A stretch of 64,000 nt of DNA from Candidatus Tanganyikabacteria bacterium. GTDB lineage: Bacteria; Cyanobacteriota; Sericytochromatia; S15B-MN24; VGJW01. Location of the stretch: positions 1 to 64,000 of the forward strand of contig VGJW01000011.1 in the NCBI GenBank assembly GCA_016867265.1, written 5' to 3'. Below, one piece after another: positions 52,540-62,797 of the stretch (its first letter is position 1; every line of letters starts with the position of its first letter). The notes under the pieces are model-generated. The model had not been told where the DNA came from and did no database searches. It saw only the letters and a program-made list of their open reading frames with translations. The position numbers and the translations under genes are program-made.

Positions 52540-53922
52540 CTATGCCACCGCCGGCCGCTCCAGCAGGACGACGGTCTCGACGTGCGCGGTCTGGGGAAAC
52601 ATGTCGATGGGCTGGACCCGGGCGACGTGCCAGCCGGCCGCCACGAAGGCGGACAGATCCCGCGCGAGCGTCGCAGGTTCACAACTGACGTAGACGATAC
52701 GGCGCGGACGCACGGCCAGCAGGGCGTCGATCACCGAGCCTTCGAGGCCCTTGCGCGGTGGGTCCACCAAGACCACGTCAGGCCGCCATCCCCCGGCGAC
52801 GAGGGTCGGCAGCAGGTCCTCGACCGTGCCCTCGAGGAAGCGTGCGTGACGCATGGCGTTGCGCGCCGCGTTGGCCCGCGCGTCGACCACGGCGGAGGGC
52901 ACGACCTCGATGCCGGTGAGTTCGCCGGCATCGCGCGCCACCGCCAGACCAAGTGCCCCCACCCCGCAATAGGCGTCGAGGACCCGCTCGTCGTGCCGGA
53001 CCTGCGCCAGACTGCGCACGACCCGGAACAACGCCGCGGTCTGTTCCGGGTTCACCTGGAAGAAGCTTGTCGCCGCAAGCGAGAAGTCGAGGCCGTCGAT
53101 GCGCTCGATCACATGCCCGGGGCCGGCGAGGACGTGGGTCTCACGGCCCAGCAGCTTGTTGCCACCGTCAGGGTGGACATTCAGCACGACCGTCGTCAAC
53201 CGCGGCATCAAGCGGATGAGCGACTTTGCCCAAGCACCCCCGTCGGGACTTTCGGAGGTCGTCCCCACGACACCTGCGAGGCACTCGCCCGTACCCGTGG
53301 CCACTCGGGCGAAGGCCGAACGCAGCCAGCCCTCTCCCGTCCGTTCGTCCCGAAGATCACCGGCCAGGGGCGCGAGCGCTTCCTCGAAGGCGGCCCGCAA
53401 GGCATCGACGTCCGGATGCTGGATCAGGCAAGCGTCCGGAACCACCAGGTCATGGCTTCTTGGCGCGAACCAGCCAAGGCGAACCCGAGCGCCCTCGCGG
53501 CCCAGCGCCCAATGCGCCTTGGCGCGGTAGCCCCAGGGGTGGGCCATGGCCAGCACAGGTTCGATGCGCTCCTCCCGCAGCCCCCCGATACGCTCGAGGG
53601 CATCGCCGACCAGACCCAGGCGTGCCTGCCCCTGTGCCTCGTGCGACAGATGCTGCCACGTGCACCCTCCGCAGCGGTCCGCAACGGTGCAAGGCGGGTC
53701 AACGCGACCCGGTGACGTTTCCACGATGCTTGTCACCAGCGCACGGGCATGGCGCTTCTGCACCGTCAGGACCTTCGCCTCGACCAGGTCGCCCGGCGCC
53801 GTACCGGGCACGAAGACGACCTGCCCTGCCACGCGGGCAAGGCCTTCCCCGCCCGCAACCAGGCGTTCGACGCGCACCGTGAGGCGATCGCCGGGCCTCA
53901 AGCGGGCAACCGTGTCATCCAT
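52540..53922 (-). CDS. rlmD: RumA/TrmA-family m5U RNA methyltransferase
   Basis: 460 residues from the ATG at 53922. An N-terminal TRAM domain is followed by iron-sulfur cysteines C78, C84, C87 and C165 (PPCTVADRCGGC, DACLIQH). The SAM motif DAYCGVGALGL and catalytic cysteine in YVSCEPATL complete the family pattern. It methylates a uridine in 23S rRNA (RlmD/RlmCD) or tRNA; which one cannot be told. Confidence 0.9.
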   Translation of the reverse strand: MDDTVARLRPGDRLTVRVERLVAGGEGLARVAGQVVFVPGTAPGDLVEAKVLTVQKRHARALVTSIVETSPGRVDPPCTVADRCGGCTWQHLSHEAQGQARLGLVGDALERIGGLREERIEPVLAMAHPWGYRAKAHWALGREGARVRLGWFAPRSHDLVVPDACLIQHPDVDALRAAFEEALAPLAGDLRDERTGEGWLRSAFARVATGTGECLAGVVGTTSESPDGGAWAKSLIRLMPRLTTVVLNVHPDGGNKLLGRETHVLAGPGHVIERIDGLDFSLAATSFFQVNPEQTAALFRVVRSLAQVRHDERVLDAYCGVGALGLAVARDAGELTGIEVVPSAVVDARANAARNAMRHARFLEGTVEDLLPTLVAGGWRPDVVLVDPPRKGLEGSVIDALLAVRPRRIVYVSCEPATLARDLSAFVAAGWHVARVQPIDMFPQTAHVETVVLLERPAVA

Positions 53923-53940
53923 GGCAACATGGTAGCCGAG

Positions 53941-54912
53941 ATGGAACGCATCGACGTACACGTGCACATGGTGGATCGAGGGGGCGCAGGCTGTCCCTGC
54001 CACGTCTCGCGCCGGATGCGGCACTCCTGGCAATTCCGCATCCTCGACCGGATGCTGGCGCATCACGACGTGCGCGACGGCGACAGTTGGGTGGCACGGC
54101 TCACGCGATGGCTTGACGAGGCCCAGTACATCGATCGGATCGCGCTCTTCGCCCTCGACGGCGCCTACCACGCAGACGGCACGCTCGACTTCGCGAACAG
54201 CCCCATGGTCATTCCCAATGCGGTGGTCACCGAAGTCTGTCGCCAGCACGCCGGCCTGTTGCCCGTCATCTCCATCAATCCGGATCGGGCCGATGCCGTG
54301 GCCGAACTGGAACGCTGGGGGCCGCAAGCCGTGGCGCTCAAGTGGCTGGCCCCCATGCAGCGGTTCCGCCTGGATCGCCTGCGCCACGCGGCATTCATCG
54401 ACCTGCTGACAGAGCTGCGATTGCCCGTCATCTCCCACGCCGGCGCGGAGCACACCTTTCCGGCCGCGGTGCAGGAGCTGGGCGATCCCGTGCTGATGGC
54501 GCCCCTGCTGGAGCGCGGCATTCCCGTCATCTTCGCGCACTGCGCGACGGGATCGTTCATGCATCCCCGCTCGGGTCGCCTCGAAGCCTTCCTCAACACG
54601 CTTGAACGTTACGACCACGCCTTCGGGGACAGTTCAGGATTCACCAGCCTGGTCAGGGGTCGCTGGCTCGCGGATCGCCGGCTTGACGGCGTGCGCGAGC
54701 GCATCCTGCACGGTTCGGACCTGCCCGTGCCGCCCATGCCGCTTGCGCTGGCCCCGTGGGTCGGTGCCGGCGAGGCCGTCCGCCTGCAGGCCGTGGCCAA
54801 CCCCCTCGACCGGGACGTGCTCGCGAAGCGGGCCATCGGCGTGCCCGACGCGGCCTTCCTCCGGGCCTCGGCCTTGCTGGCCCCCGGGATCCGACGCGTG
54901 AAGGGCCACTGA
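53941..54912 (+). CDS. Amidohydrolase family protein
   Basis: 323 residues. Metal-site residues are His7 and His9 in IDVHVHM, a histidine in [10 protein letters not shown], a histidine in VIFAHCATG and an aspartate in LHGSDLP. This is the TIM-barrel amidohydrolase-2/PHP-like layout, with a likely hydrolase or decarboxylase role; no substrate is indicated. It starts 19 bases from the divergent methyltransferase gene. Confidence 0.8.
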   Translation: MERIDVHVHMVDRGGAGCPCHVSRRMRHSWQFRILDRMLAHHDVRDGDSWVARLTRWLDEAQYIDRIALFALDGAYHADGTLDFANSPMVIPNAVVTEVCRQHAGLLPVISINPDRADAVAELERWGPQAVALKWLAPMQRFRLDRLRHAAFIDLLTELRLPVISHAGAEHTFPAAVQELGDPVLMAPLLERGIPVIFAHCATGSFMHPRSGRLEAFLNTLERYDHAFGDSSGFTSLVRGRWLADRRLDGVRERILHGSDLPVPPMPLALAPWVGAGEAVRLQAVANPLDRDVLAKRAIGVPDAAFLRASALLAPGIRRVKGH

Positions 54913-54965
54913 CCGCCCTACGCCCTGACGCGGTATCATGCCCCCCAGTCGAAGGGGAGGAACCC

Positions 54966-56624
54966 GTGCCCGCCTACCAGTACGTCTACACCATGCATCG
55001 CCTGTCCAAGGTGGTGCCACCCAGCCGCAAGGTGTTCGAGGACGTCACCCTCGCCTTCCTGCCCGGAGCCAAGATTGGCGTGCTTGGCGTCAACGGGGCA
55101 GGCAAGTCGACCCTGCTGCGCATCATGGCAGGCGTCGACCCCAACTACCTCGGTGAAGCCCGCCTGGCCGATGGCGCCACCGTGGGCTACCTGGAGCAGG
55201 AACCGCAGCTCGACCCGGCCAAGACCGTCCGCGAGAACGTCGAGGACGGACTCGCCTACCAACGGGATCTGCTGCGCCGCTTCGAGGAGCTCTCCGCCAA
55301 CTACAGCGACGAGACAGCCGACGAGTTCCAGAAGGTCCAGGACGAGATCGAGGCGCTGGACGCCTGGAGCATCGACACCAAGATCGAGATGGCCATGGAT
55401 GCCCTGCGCGTGCCGGACGGCGAGTCGGACGTGACAAGACTGTCGGGCGGTGAACGTCGTCGCGTGGCGCTGTGCCGCCTGCTGCTGTCGGCGCCGGACC
55501 TGCTGCTGCTTGACGAGCCTACCAACCACCTCGACGCGGAATCCGTCGCCTGGCTCGAGCGCCACCTGCAGGACTACAAGGGCACCGTCGTCGCCATCAC
55601 CCACGACCGGTACTTCCTCGACAACGTCGCGGGCTGGATTCTGGAGCTGGACCGGGGCAAGGGCATTCCCTGGGAGGGGAACTACACCTCGTGGCTCGAG
55701 CAGAAGCAACGGCGCCTCGAACTCGAGGACAAGCAGGCGTCGGCCCGGCAGCGCACTCTGGCGCGTGAGCTCGAGTGGGTCCGGATGGCACCGCGCGCCC
55801 GCCAGGCCAAGCCCAAGGCCCGCGTCCAGAACTACGAGGCCTTGCTGGCCGAGGAGCAGGCGGCGCGCATCGAGGAACTCGAGATGCACATCCCGACGAC
55901 GCGCAGGCTGGGCAACCTCGTCGTCGAGGGCAAGGGCCTGACGAAGGCCTACGGGGACAAGCTGCTTTTCGAGGACCTCGACTTCGACCTGCCCCCGGGC
56001 GGCATCGTGGGCGTCATCGGTGCCAACGGCGCGGGCAAGACCACGCTGATGCGGATGATCATGGGCCAGGAACAGCCGGACAACGGTACGTTGCGCGTCG
56101 GCGACTCGGTCGAACTCGCCTATGTGGACCAATCCCGCGACGACCTCATGGCCGACAAGACGGTCTGGGACGAGATCAGCGGCGGCGAGGACAAGCTCAA
56201 GCTCGGCAGCCGCGAGATTGCCTCGCGGGCCTATGTGGCCAGCTTCAACTTCCGTGGCACGGACCAGCAGAAGAAGGTCGGGGCCCTGTCCGGGGGCGAA
56301 CGCAACCGCGTCCACCTGGCCAAGCTGCTTCGCCGCGGCGGCAATGTCCTGCTGCTGGACGAACCGACGAACGACCTCGATGTCGACACCCTGCGCGCCC
56401 TCGAGGAGGCCCTCCTGCGCTTCACGGGCTGCGCCGTCGTCGTCAGCCACGACCGCTGGTTCCTCGACCGGATCGCCACCCATATCCTCGCGTTCGAGGG
56501 AGACAGCCGCGTCGTGTTCTTCAACGGCAATTTCGAAGCCTACGAGGAAGACAAGCGCAAGCGCCTCGGTGCGGACGCCGCGGAACCACGTCGCATCAAG
56601 TACCGTCCCCTCGCCCGGTCCTGA
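54966..56624 (+). CDS. ettA: Energy-dependent translational throttle protein EttA
   Basis: 552 residues from a GTG preceded by GGGAGG. Two ABC domains: Walker A GVNGAGKS at 41-48 and GANGAGKT in the second, signature LSGGE in both. The N-terminal [19 protein letters not shown] is diagnostic of EttA, which gates the first peptide bond on the ribosome according to ATP/ADP ratio. The long linker between the domains contains the P-tRNA-interacting coiled region. Confidence 0.96.
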   Translation: MPAYQYVYTMHRLSKVVPPSRKVFEDVTLAFLPGAKIGVLGVNGAGKSTLLRIMAGVDPNYLGEARLADGATVGYLEQEPQLDPAKTVRENVEDGLAYQRDLLRRFEELSANYSDETADEFQKVQDEIEALDAWSIDTKIEMAMDALRVPDGESDVTRLSGGERRRVALCRLLLSAPDLLLLDEPTNHLDAESVAWLERHLQDYKGTVVAITHDRYFLDNVAGWILELDRGKGIPWEGNYTSWLEQKQRRLELEDKQASARQRTLARELEWVRMAPRARQAKPKARVQNYEALLAEEQAARIEELEMHIPTTRRLGNLVVEGKGLTKAYGDKLLFEDLDFDLPPGGIVGVIGANGAGKTTLMRMIMGQEQPDNGTLRVGDSVELAYVDQSRDDLMADKTVWDEISGGEDKLKLGSREIASRAYVASFNFRGTDQQKKVGALSGGERNRVHLAKLLRRGGNVLLLDEPTNDLDVDTLRALEEALLRFTGCAVVVSHDRWFLDRIATHILAFEGDSRVVFFNGNFEAYEEDKRKRLGADAAEPRRIKYRPLARS

Positions 56625-56628
56625 CCTC

Positions 56629-57621
56629 GTGGGGAACCGCAAGTTCCTCGCAGGGGCCGACATCGGAGGCACGAGCCTCTCGGTCGTCCTCGCGACCCCG
56701 CGTGGCCGCATCCTGGCCCGTGCAAAGGGCCTGACCCCTCCGCCGCAGGAAGACCCTGCGGCCGTCCTCGACGTGCTCGAGAACCTGCTCAGGCAGTGCG
56801 CGGACAAGGCCGGGTGCTCGCTTGAGGACATGTCCGGGCTCGGAGTCGGCGTACCGGGTGCCGTCGCCCGTGATCGCGGCGTCGTCACGCGTGCCGTCAA
56901 CCTGGGCTGGCGCGAGGTCCCGTTGGTCACCCTGCTCGAGTCACGCCACAGGGTCCCGGTCACCCTGGCCAACGACGTGCAGGTCGCCATCGAGGGCGAG
57001 CACCGCTTCGGCGCGGCCCAGGGAGCGCGTCAAGCCGTCGGGATCTGGGTCGGGACAGGCATAGGTGGCGGCCTGATCCAGCAGGGTCGGCTGCACACCG
57101 GTGCCTCGGGCGCAGCAGGCGAGATTGGCCACATGGTCGTCGCCTCGACCAGCGAGCCCTGTGGCTGCGGCCGTATCGGCTGCGTCGAGGCCCTTGCCAG
57201 CAGGACCGCCGTGGAGCGCCACATTCGCGCCCTGATGGCCGCGGGCCGGACCTCGGCCATCCCGAGACTGCTGGCCGAGAAGGGGCGCACCCGGATAACC
57301 GCCGGCATCATCCGCAAGGCCCTGCTCGAAGGTGACGCCGTCGCCCAGGAGGCGATGGCCGAGGCCCAGATCCATCTGGGCACCCTCGTCACCAACATCC
57401 TGAACCTGCTCGATCCCGAAGTTGTCGTCATCGGGGGGGGCTTGGTCCAGAAGCTGGGCGAAAGCTTCGTGGCCCCCGTCCGGGAGCGTGCGCGCGCCGC
57501 ATGCCTTCGCGGCTGGAAGAGCGACGAGGGCCCCCGCATCGTGCCCTCTTTGCTCGGGGACGACGCGGGTCCGCTGGGCGCTGCCGCACTGGCCCACGCT
57601 CCCGCCGCGCGCAAGCGCTGA
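56629..57621 (+). CDS. ROK-family sugar kinase (glucokinase-like)
   Basis: 330 residues, GTG start 4 bases after the ettA stop. ATP-site DIGGT (11-15), Asn115-Asp116 in LANDVQVA, sugar-binding GEIGH (His168) and the zinc cysteines C178, C180 and C185 (CGCGRIGC) are present. It phosphorylates glucose or another hexose. Close linkage with ettA may give coupled expression. Confidence 0.9.
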   Translation: MGNRKFLAGADIGGTSLSVVLATPRGRILARAKGLTPPPQEDPAAVLDVLENLLRQCADKAGCSLEDMSGLGVGVPGAVARDRGVVTRAVNLGWREVPLVTLLESRHRVPVTLANDVQVAIEGEHRFGAAQGARQAVGIWVGTGIGGGLIQQGRLHTGASGAAGEIGHMVVASTSEPCGCGRIGCVEALASRTAVERHIRALMAAGRTSAIPRLLAEKGRTRITAGIIRKALLEGDAVAQEAMAEAQIHLGTLVTNILNLLDPEVVVIGGGLVQKLGESFVAPVRERARAACLRGWKSDEGPRIVPSLLGDDAGPLGAAALAHAPAARKR

Positions 57622-57628
57622 GGCGGCC

Positions 57629-59329
57629 TCAGACGGTCAGGCCGGCCGCCCGGCCTGACACGGAGGTTTGCCACTGGCCGAATCGTCGCTTCGCGGCAGC
57701 CTCGGCGCGTCCGTCCGGCCGGAAGGCATGATTCAGGCGCTCCCCCACCAGCAAGGTGGTCTCGCCGGACTCACGCGGACGCTCCCAGCGCACCTTCCAT
57801 GCATCGCCCACGGCCAGTGCGGCGAGCTTCGCGCCCGCATCCCCGCCGTCGGGCAGCGTCACGAGGTCTCCACGCTGGATACCGGCCTGCTCGGCGGGCG
57901 AAGCGGCATCGACGGCCGCCACCCGCCCCGCGGCCCCCATCCTGAGCCCCAGCCAAGGCGCCTTTCGGACTTGATGCACCAGGCCAGCGCGACGGGCCAG
58001 CGCGGCCCAGTCCGGATCTGCGTGGTCGCGCAACCAGACCGCGAAGAAGGGCTCCAGCCCCGGAACCAGCGCGCACGCCATCTCCTCCGCGGCCGCGGGC
58101 TCCCAGGGACGGACGTCGCCGAACTTCTGCCACATGGCGCGCATCATGTCATCCAGGGACAGGCGATCCGCCGAGCGCTCGCGCATCTCATTGTCCAATG
58201 CCCACGCCATCAGGGCACCCTTCAGGTAATAGTTGACGGCGCCATTCCAGCGATCATCCATGAAGTTCCACGTGATGAAGCTGGACTCGGCCAGCGTGGT
58301 GACCTTGCGTCCCGGCATCCCCTCGAGGGCGGTGACGAGCCCCCCCAACTGGCGGGTCCACGCCGTCGGCGTCATCAATCCCGTGCGCAGCATGATCAGG
58401 CTGGCGTAATACTCCGTGCAGCCCTCGACCACCCAGAGTCCTCGGGTGTGGCCGGGCCGCCAGTAGTCGCCCCCCCGCTCGAGCCCAACGGGCGACATCC
58501 GCCGGCCGTTCCAAGCGTGGAAAACCTCGTGGGCGACCATGGTCAGGAAACCCTCGAGATCACCGTCCAGGCCGAGCGGCCCTTGCATGGTCATCGCGTC
58601 ACGATGCTCGAGGCCGTTCAGGAAGCCGGGTTCCTCGCACTCGTGGAAGATCGCCTGGTAGCGGTCGAAGGGCACGTCGCCGAACAAGGCGGCAATCTCG
58701 CCCCCAAGCCGTCCCATGGTGCCGGCGAGGTCGGGCAGCATGGCCCCGATCCGGGGGTCCCCGGGGCCAAGGACATCATGATGGACCACCTGCCAAGTGA
58801 CACCGTGAGACGTGGCTTCCGCCTCCTCGTGCCAGCGCCCGGCCTCGATGGGCGCCTCGATGAGCGTATCCCAGTCCCGGGCATGCCAGCCCCCCGCCGT
58901 CTTTGGGAGATTCCAGGCCACGCGCCAGCCCGGCGACAGCGCCAGGCGCACCTCCGCCGGCCAATCCCGGCACTCGCGAATCCCCAGCCAGAGAACCTGC
59001 CCACAGGCGTGCAGATGCCCCGCATCCAGCTGCCCCTGATGAATCATCAGCTTGTCGAGGAAGACCTCGTAGTGCACGACAAGTCCGCGGGAGGCATCGG
59101 CGACACGCCACGCGTGCAGGTCGAGTCGCTCCGGTGCGACCGGTGTCCCGTCGGGTTCCGTGACCTGCAAGCCACGCAGGTTCCGGGCGTGGTCGACGAC
59201 TTTGTAGGCACCGCCGGTCCATGAGGCCATGGCAAGTGTCAGCGGCCCACCATGGGGCGGCACCTCCATGCGGACGCGCGCCCGGTGGGTATGGGGCCTC
59301 GTCGCCTCGAGCTGATATCGGACAGTCAT
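57629..59329 (-). CDS. M61 glycyl aminopeptidase-like protein
   Basis: 566 residues. Zinc site HEVFH (His267, Glu268, His271) with Glu302 or nearby in VVEGCTEYYA. The N-terminal beta-domain contains AWRVADASRGLVVHYEVF, and the C-terminus is a PDZ domain (APWLGLRMGAAGRVAAVD, SPAEQAGIQRGDLV). No signal peptide, so it is probably cytoplasmic. It hydrolyses N-terminal residues from peptides. Confidence 0.9.
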   Translation of the reverse strand: MTVRYQLEATRPHTHRARVRMEVPPHGGPLTLAMASWTGGAYKVVDHARNLRGLQVTEPDGTPVAPERLDLHAWRVADASRGLVVHYEVFLDKLMIHQGQLDAGHLHACGQVLWLGIRECRDWPAEVRLALSPGWRVAWNLPKTAGGWHARDWDTLIEAPIEAGRWHEEAEATSHGVTWQVVHHDVLGPGDPRIGAMLPDLAGTMGRLGGEIAALFGDVPFDRYQAIFHECEEPGFLNGLEHRDAMTMQGPLGLDGDLEGFLTMVAHEVFHAWNGRRMSPVGLERGGDYWRPGHTRGLWVVEGCTEYYASLIMLRTGLMTPTAWTRQLGGLVTALEGMPGRKVTTLAESSFITWNFMDDRWNGAVNYYLKGALMAWALDNEMRERSADRLSLDDMMRAMWQKFGDVRPWEPAAAEEMACALVPGLEPFFAVWLRDHADPDWAALARRAGLVHQVRKAPWLGLRMGAAGRVAAVDAASPAEQAGIQRGDLVTLPDGGDAGAKLAALAVGDAWKVRWERPRESGETTLLVGERLNHAFRPDGRAEAAAKRRFGQWQTSVSGRAAGLTV

Positions 59330-59366
59330 GGCCTGACAGGGTACCGCAAGGGGTGAGCGTGCTACC

Positions 59367-62105
59367 ATGGACCCTCCCATGACGAATGGCCTGTCTCCCG
59401 CCCCCGGTAGCTCAGCTGCGGTCTATACCCTGCAGGTCGGTCCCGTGCCGCGCAAGCTCGAGGGCTACTTCATGCGGCCCCAGTGCCTCTGGCTGGCCGT
59501 GGACTTCGCACGGGTCCACGAGGATGGCATGCCCGGGCAGGTGCGCCCCTTGCAGATTTGGGCGCCCCCCTCGGCCTGGCAGATTCCCGAGGACGAGAAG
59601 CCGCTGGTGCAGGCCCTCGTGCCCTTCCACAACCAGCACAAGGCGGCCATCGCAGACGCCCGGTGCCGTGGGATGCCGGTGCCCGATCCGCTGGTTCCCC
59701 GGATCATCGAGGGCCTGACCCGCTGCCACTTCGTCCGCGCGGAGATCCGGCCCGATTTGCCTGCCATCCTGCAGGCGCGGGCCATCTACGACCTGCCGCG
59801 CTTGCTTGAGCCCGACGGTACGCCCATCGCGACCGGAGCCCTGCTGCTGGGTCCCGAGGACAACATCTGGGCGTGGGTCGAGGGCGTGATTCGCCCTGTC
59901 CGTCCGGGTGAATCCCCTGGCCCCCTGCCCGAGGCCCTGGCGGACGAAGGTCCCGAAGAGCAGGCGCCCGAGGCGCTCCAGCACACCCACCCCAAGGTCG
60001 ACCCCGTGCCCCGGCTGACCTTGCTCGAGGACAACGATCGTCTGGTGGCGCGCCTGACCTTCCGCTACGGCGAGGCGACGCCCATCTCGCCGGGCGATCC
60101 CCGCCAAGCCGTCCCGGGCCAGCATGAGGGCCGTTGGGGCCACTGGCTGCGACGTCCGGAACGCGAGGCCACCCTGATGGAGCGCTTGCTCGAGACGGCG
60201 CTGGAGCCCCGTATGGCGGGTGTCTTCGTCGCCGAGGATGACGCCGCCCTAGACTTCCTGATGGACCACGCAGCCAAACTTCTGGCCGAGGGCTGGGAGA
60301 TTTTCGGGCGCGAACGCCTGCGTCGGCTGCGCGTGACCGAGGAGCGTACGCGGGTCCGTGTCTCCGTATCGACGGGCATCGATTGGCTGGAGATCCGGTC
60401 GGACGTCATGCTGGGCGACCAACTGCTGGACGAGTTGACCCTGCTCGAGGCCTTGAAGGGACGCAGTCGCTACGTGCGCCTCGGGGATGGCAGTCACGCC
60501 CGGTTGCCCGAGGAATGGCTGCGACAGCAACGGGGGCTCGGTCCGGGAACGGCCCTGACGCGCCGCCTGCCCGGCTATCTCGCGACCGTGGTCGAGGACC
60601 TGCTCGCCTCCGCGGATGAGGCGGACCCCGATCCCCGCTGGCTGGCCTTCCGCGAACGTCTCGTCAACCGCGACGAGCTCGTCGCGGTTCCGGTGCCAGG
60701 CGGCCTCGACGGTGAGTTGCGCCCCTACCAGCGGCGCGGCCTCGACTTCTTGTCCTTCCTCTCGGACCACGGCCTGCATGGCATCCTTGCCGACGACATG
60801 GGCCTGGGCAAGACGATCCAGGCCATCAGCTGGATATTGCGGGAGCACGAGCGGGGCGTGACGGCGCCGACCCTGCTGGTCGTGCCGACTTCGGTCATCT
60901 ACAACTGGGAGCGCGAGCTCGAGCGTTTCGCCCCCAATCTCAAGGTCCTGGTCCTGCATGGCCCCGGCCGTCGGCCCTTCATCGCACGGGCGCCCGAGCA
61001 TCACGTCGTCATCACCAGCTACAACCTGCTGCGCAGGGATCTGGGCTTCCTCATCGATCACAAGTGGCACGCGCTGATCCTGGACGAGGCCCACAACATC
61101 AAGAACCCCCACGCCCAGTCGGCCCAGGCTGCCCGGACGTTGCAGGCCCGCCACAGGCTGTGCCTGAGCGGAACCCCGCTCGAGAACCACCCGCTCGAAC
61201 TGTGGAGCCTGTTCCATTTCCTGATGCCCGGCCTGCTGGGCACCGAACGCGAGTTCCGCCAGGCAACCACGGGCGCGGCAGCCACCGGCGACACGACACG
61301 TTGGGAGCGGCTGCGCCGCCGGACCTCGCCCTATATTCTCAGGCGCCTCAAGCGCGACGTCGCGACGGACCTGCCCCCCCGCAGCGAGATCGTCACGTGG
61401 TGCGAGTTGGGCGACGAGCAGCGTCGACTCTATGACCAGACGCTGCAGTTGCTGCGCGGTGGGGTGCTCGAGGCCGTCGAGCGCCGGGGCGTCGGGGGCG
61501 CGCACCTGCATATCCTCGAGGCCCTCCTGCGGTTGCGACAGATCTGCTGCGCGCCCGCCCTGCTCGGCAGCGAGGCCGTCCAAGACGTCCCCTCCGCCAA
61601 GGTGGACGCCCTGCTCGAGTTGCTGGGGCAGGCCGTGGCGGAAAGTCACAGGGTCTTGGTGTTCTCGCAGTTCGTCAGGGTGTTGCAGTTGCTGAGGCCT
61701 CGCATCGAAGCCTTGGGCATGGCGACCGAATACCTCGACGGGCAGACGCGCGACCGCCTCGAGCGTGTCGAGCGGTTCAACCAGGGGACGACACCGGTCT
61801 TCCTGATCAGCCTCAAGGCCGGCGGAACGGGTCTCAACCTGACGGGGGCCGACTACGTCGTCCACTTCGACCCGTGGTGGAATCCGGCTGTCGAGGACCA
61901 AGCCACGGACCGGGCACACCGCATCGGCCAGACTCGCCACGTCTTCAGCTACAAGCTGATCGCCCGCGGCACGATCGAGGAGAAGGTCCTGCAGTTGCAA
62001 GCGCGCAAGCGCCAGATGGTCCAGGAAGTCCTGTCGGAAGGCACGATCTCGTCGTCGCTGACGGCCGATGACGTCCGTTACCTCTTCGAGGTCGAGGCGC
62101 GTTGA
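59367..62105 (+). CDS. SNF2-family helicase/ATPase
   Basis: 912 residues, start at 59367 with AAGGGG upstream. Walker A ADDMGLGKT (about 474), DEAH box in LDEAHNIKN, LSGTPLENH, and the helicase C-terminal KAGGTGLNLTGADYV and HRIGQ (about 850). The N-terminal 450 residues include a SNF2_N-type region. These bacterial Swi2/Snf2 enzymes remodel protein-DNA or polymerase complexes; RapA is an example. Overlaps the next gene start. Confidence 0.93.
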   Translation: MDPPMTNGLSPAPGSSAAVYTLQVGPVPRKLEGYFMRPQCLWLAVDFARVHEDGMPGQVRPLQIWAPPSAWQIPEDEKPLVQALVPFHNQHKAAIADARCRGMPVPDPLVPRIIEGLTRCHFVRAEIRPDLPAILQARAIYDLPRLLEPDGTPIATGALLLGPEDNIWAWVEGVIRPVRPGESPGPLPEALADEGPEEQAPEALQHTHPKVDPVPRLTLLEDNDRLVARLTFRYGEATPISPGDPRQAVPGQHEGRWGHWLRRPEREATLMERLLETALEPRMAGVFVAEDDAALDFLMDHAAKLLAEGWEIFGRERLRRLRVTEERTRVRVSVSTGIDWLEIRSDVMLGDQLLDELTLLEALKGRSRYVRLGDGSHARLPEEWLRQQRGLGPGTALTRRLPGYLATVVEDLLASADEADPDPRWLAFRERLVNRDELVAVPVPGGLDGELRPYQRRGLDFLSFLSDHGLHGILADDMGLGKTIQAISWILREHERGVTAPTLLVVPTSVIYNWERELERFAPNLKVLVLHGPGRRPFIARAPEHHVVITSYNLLRRDLGFLIDHKWHALILDEAHNIKNPHAQSAQAARTLQARHRLCLSGTPLENHPLELWSLFHFLMPGLLGTEREFRQATTGAAATGDTTRWERLRRRTSPYILRRLKRDVATDLPPRSEIVTWCELGDEQRRLYDQTLQLLRGGVLEAVERRGVGGAHLHILEALLRLRQICCAPALLGSEAVQDVPSAKVDALLELLGQAVAESHRVLVFSQFVRVLQLLRPRIEALGMATEYLDGQTRDRLERVERFNQGTTPVFLISLKAGGTGLNLTGADYVVHFDPWWNPAVEDQATDRAHRIGQTRHVFSYKLIARGTIEEKVLQLQARKRQMVQEVLSEGTISSSLTADDVRYLFEVEAR

Positions 62106-62737
62106 ACGTCCGGGTCCCTGCGCCGCACGGGGAACTGGAGGGCATCCACTGGGTTCCGGAGCAGCCTTGGGCCGCAGCCGTCGTGTGTCATCCCCACCCC
62201 CTGCACGGCGGAACGATGCACAACCATGTCACGTTTCGCGTGGCCGATGCCATGCGGCAGGCGGGTATGACGGTCCTGCGGTTCAACTTCCGTGGCGTGG
62301 GACGGTCAGCCGGCAAGCACGGTGGTGGTACGGCCGAGCGTGAAGACGTCCGGGCGGGCCTCGATTGGCTGGCATCGAAGCATCCCGGACTGCCCCTCTG
62401 GGTGGGTGGCTTCTCATTCGGGTCCGTCGTGGGCCTCACCGAGGGGGACGCGGATCCGCGGGTCACGGGCCTGCTGGGTGTCGGCGTGCCGCTGGTCCGA
62501 GGTTGGGACACCGGCCCTCTGGTGGGCAGCCGGAAGCCGAGAGCGCTCCTTTGCGGGGGGGAAGACGAGTTTGCCCCGGATGTTGCCTCGTGGTTCGCCT
62601 CTGTCCCCCCGCCGGTGCGAACGTGGCTCATTCCCGGCGCCGACCATCTGTTCAACCGGGAGCGCAAGGCCCTTGACGGCGCCTTGTCCGAAGCCGTGGC
62701 TTGGCTGCGCGATGTTACGGCAGGCAAGGAATCGTAA
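62102..62737 (+). CDS. Alpha/beta hydrolase
   Basis: 211 residues, TTG start overlapping the SNF2 stop (TTGA). Early motif CHPHPLHGGTMHN, nucleophile elbow GGFSFGS, acid in the GGEDEFAPD region and catalytic histidine in GADHLFNRE form a dienelactone-hydrolase-like family of small serine hydrolases. Substrate unknown. Confidence 0.85.
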   Translation: MNVRVPAPHGELEGIHWVPEQPWAAAVVCHPHPLHGGTMHNHVTFRVADAMRQAGMTVLRFNFRGVGRSAGKHGGGTAEREDVRAGLDWLASKHPGLPLWVGGFSFGSVVGLTEGDADPRVTGLLGVGVPLVRGWDTGPLVGSRKPRALLCGGEDEFAPDVASWFASVPPPVRTWLIPGADHLFNRERKALDGALSEAVAWLRDVTAGKES

Positions 62738-62797
62738 AGCCGGGCGTCATGGCCAGCGCGCATTGGGTATGATGCCCGGGTCCCTGAAAGTCAGCCC

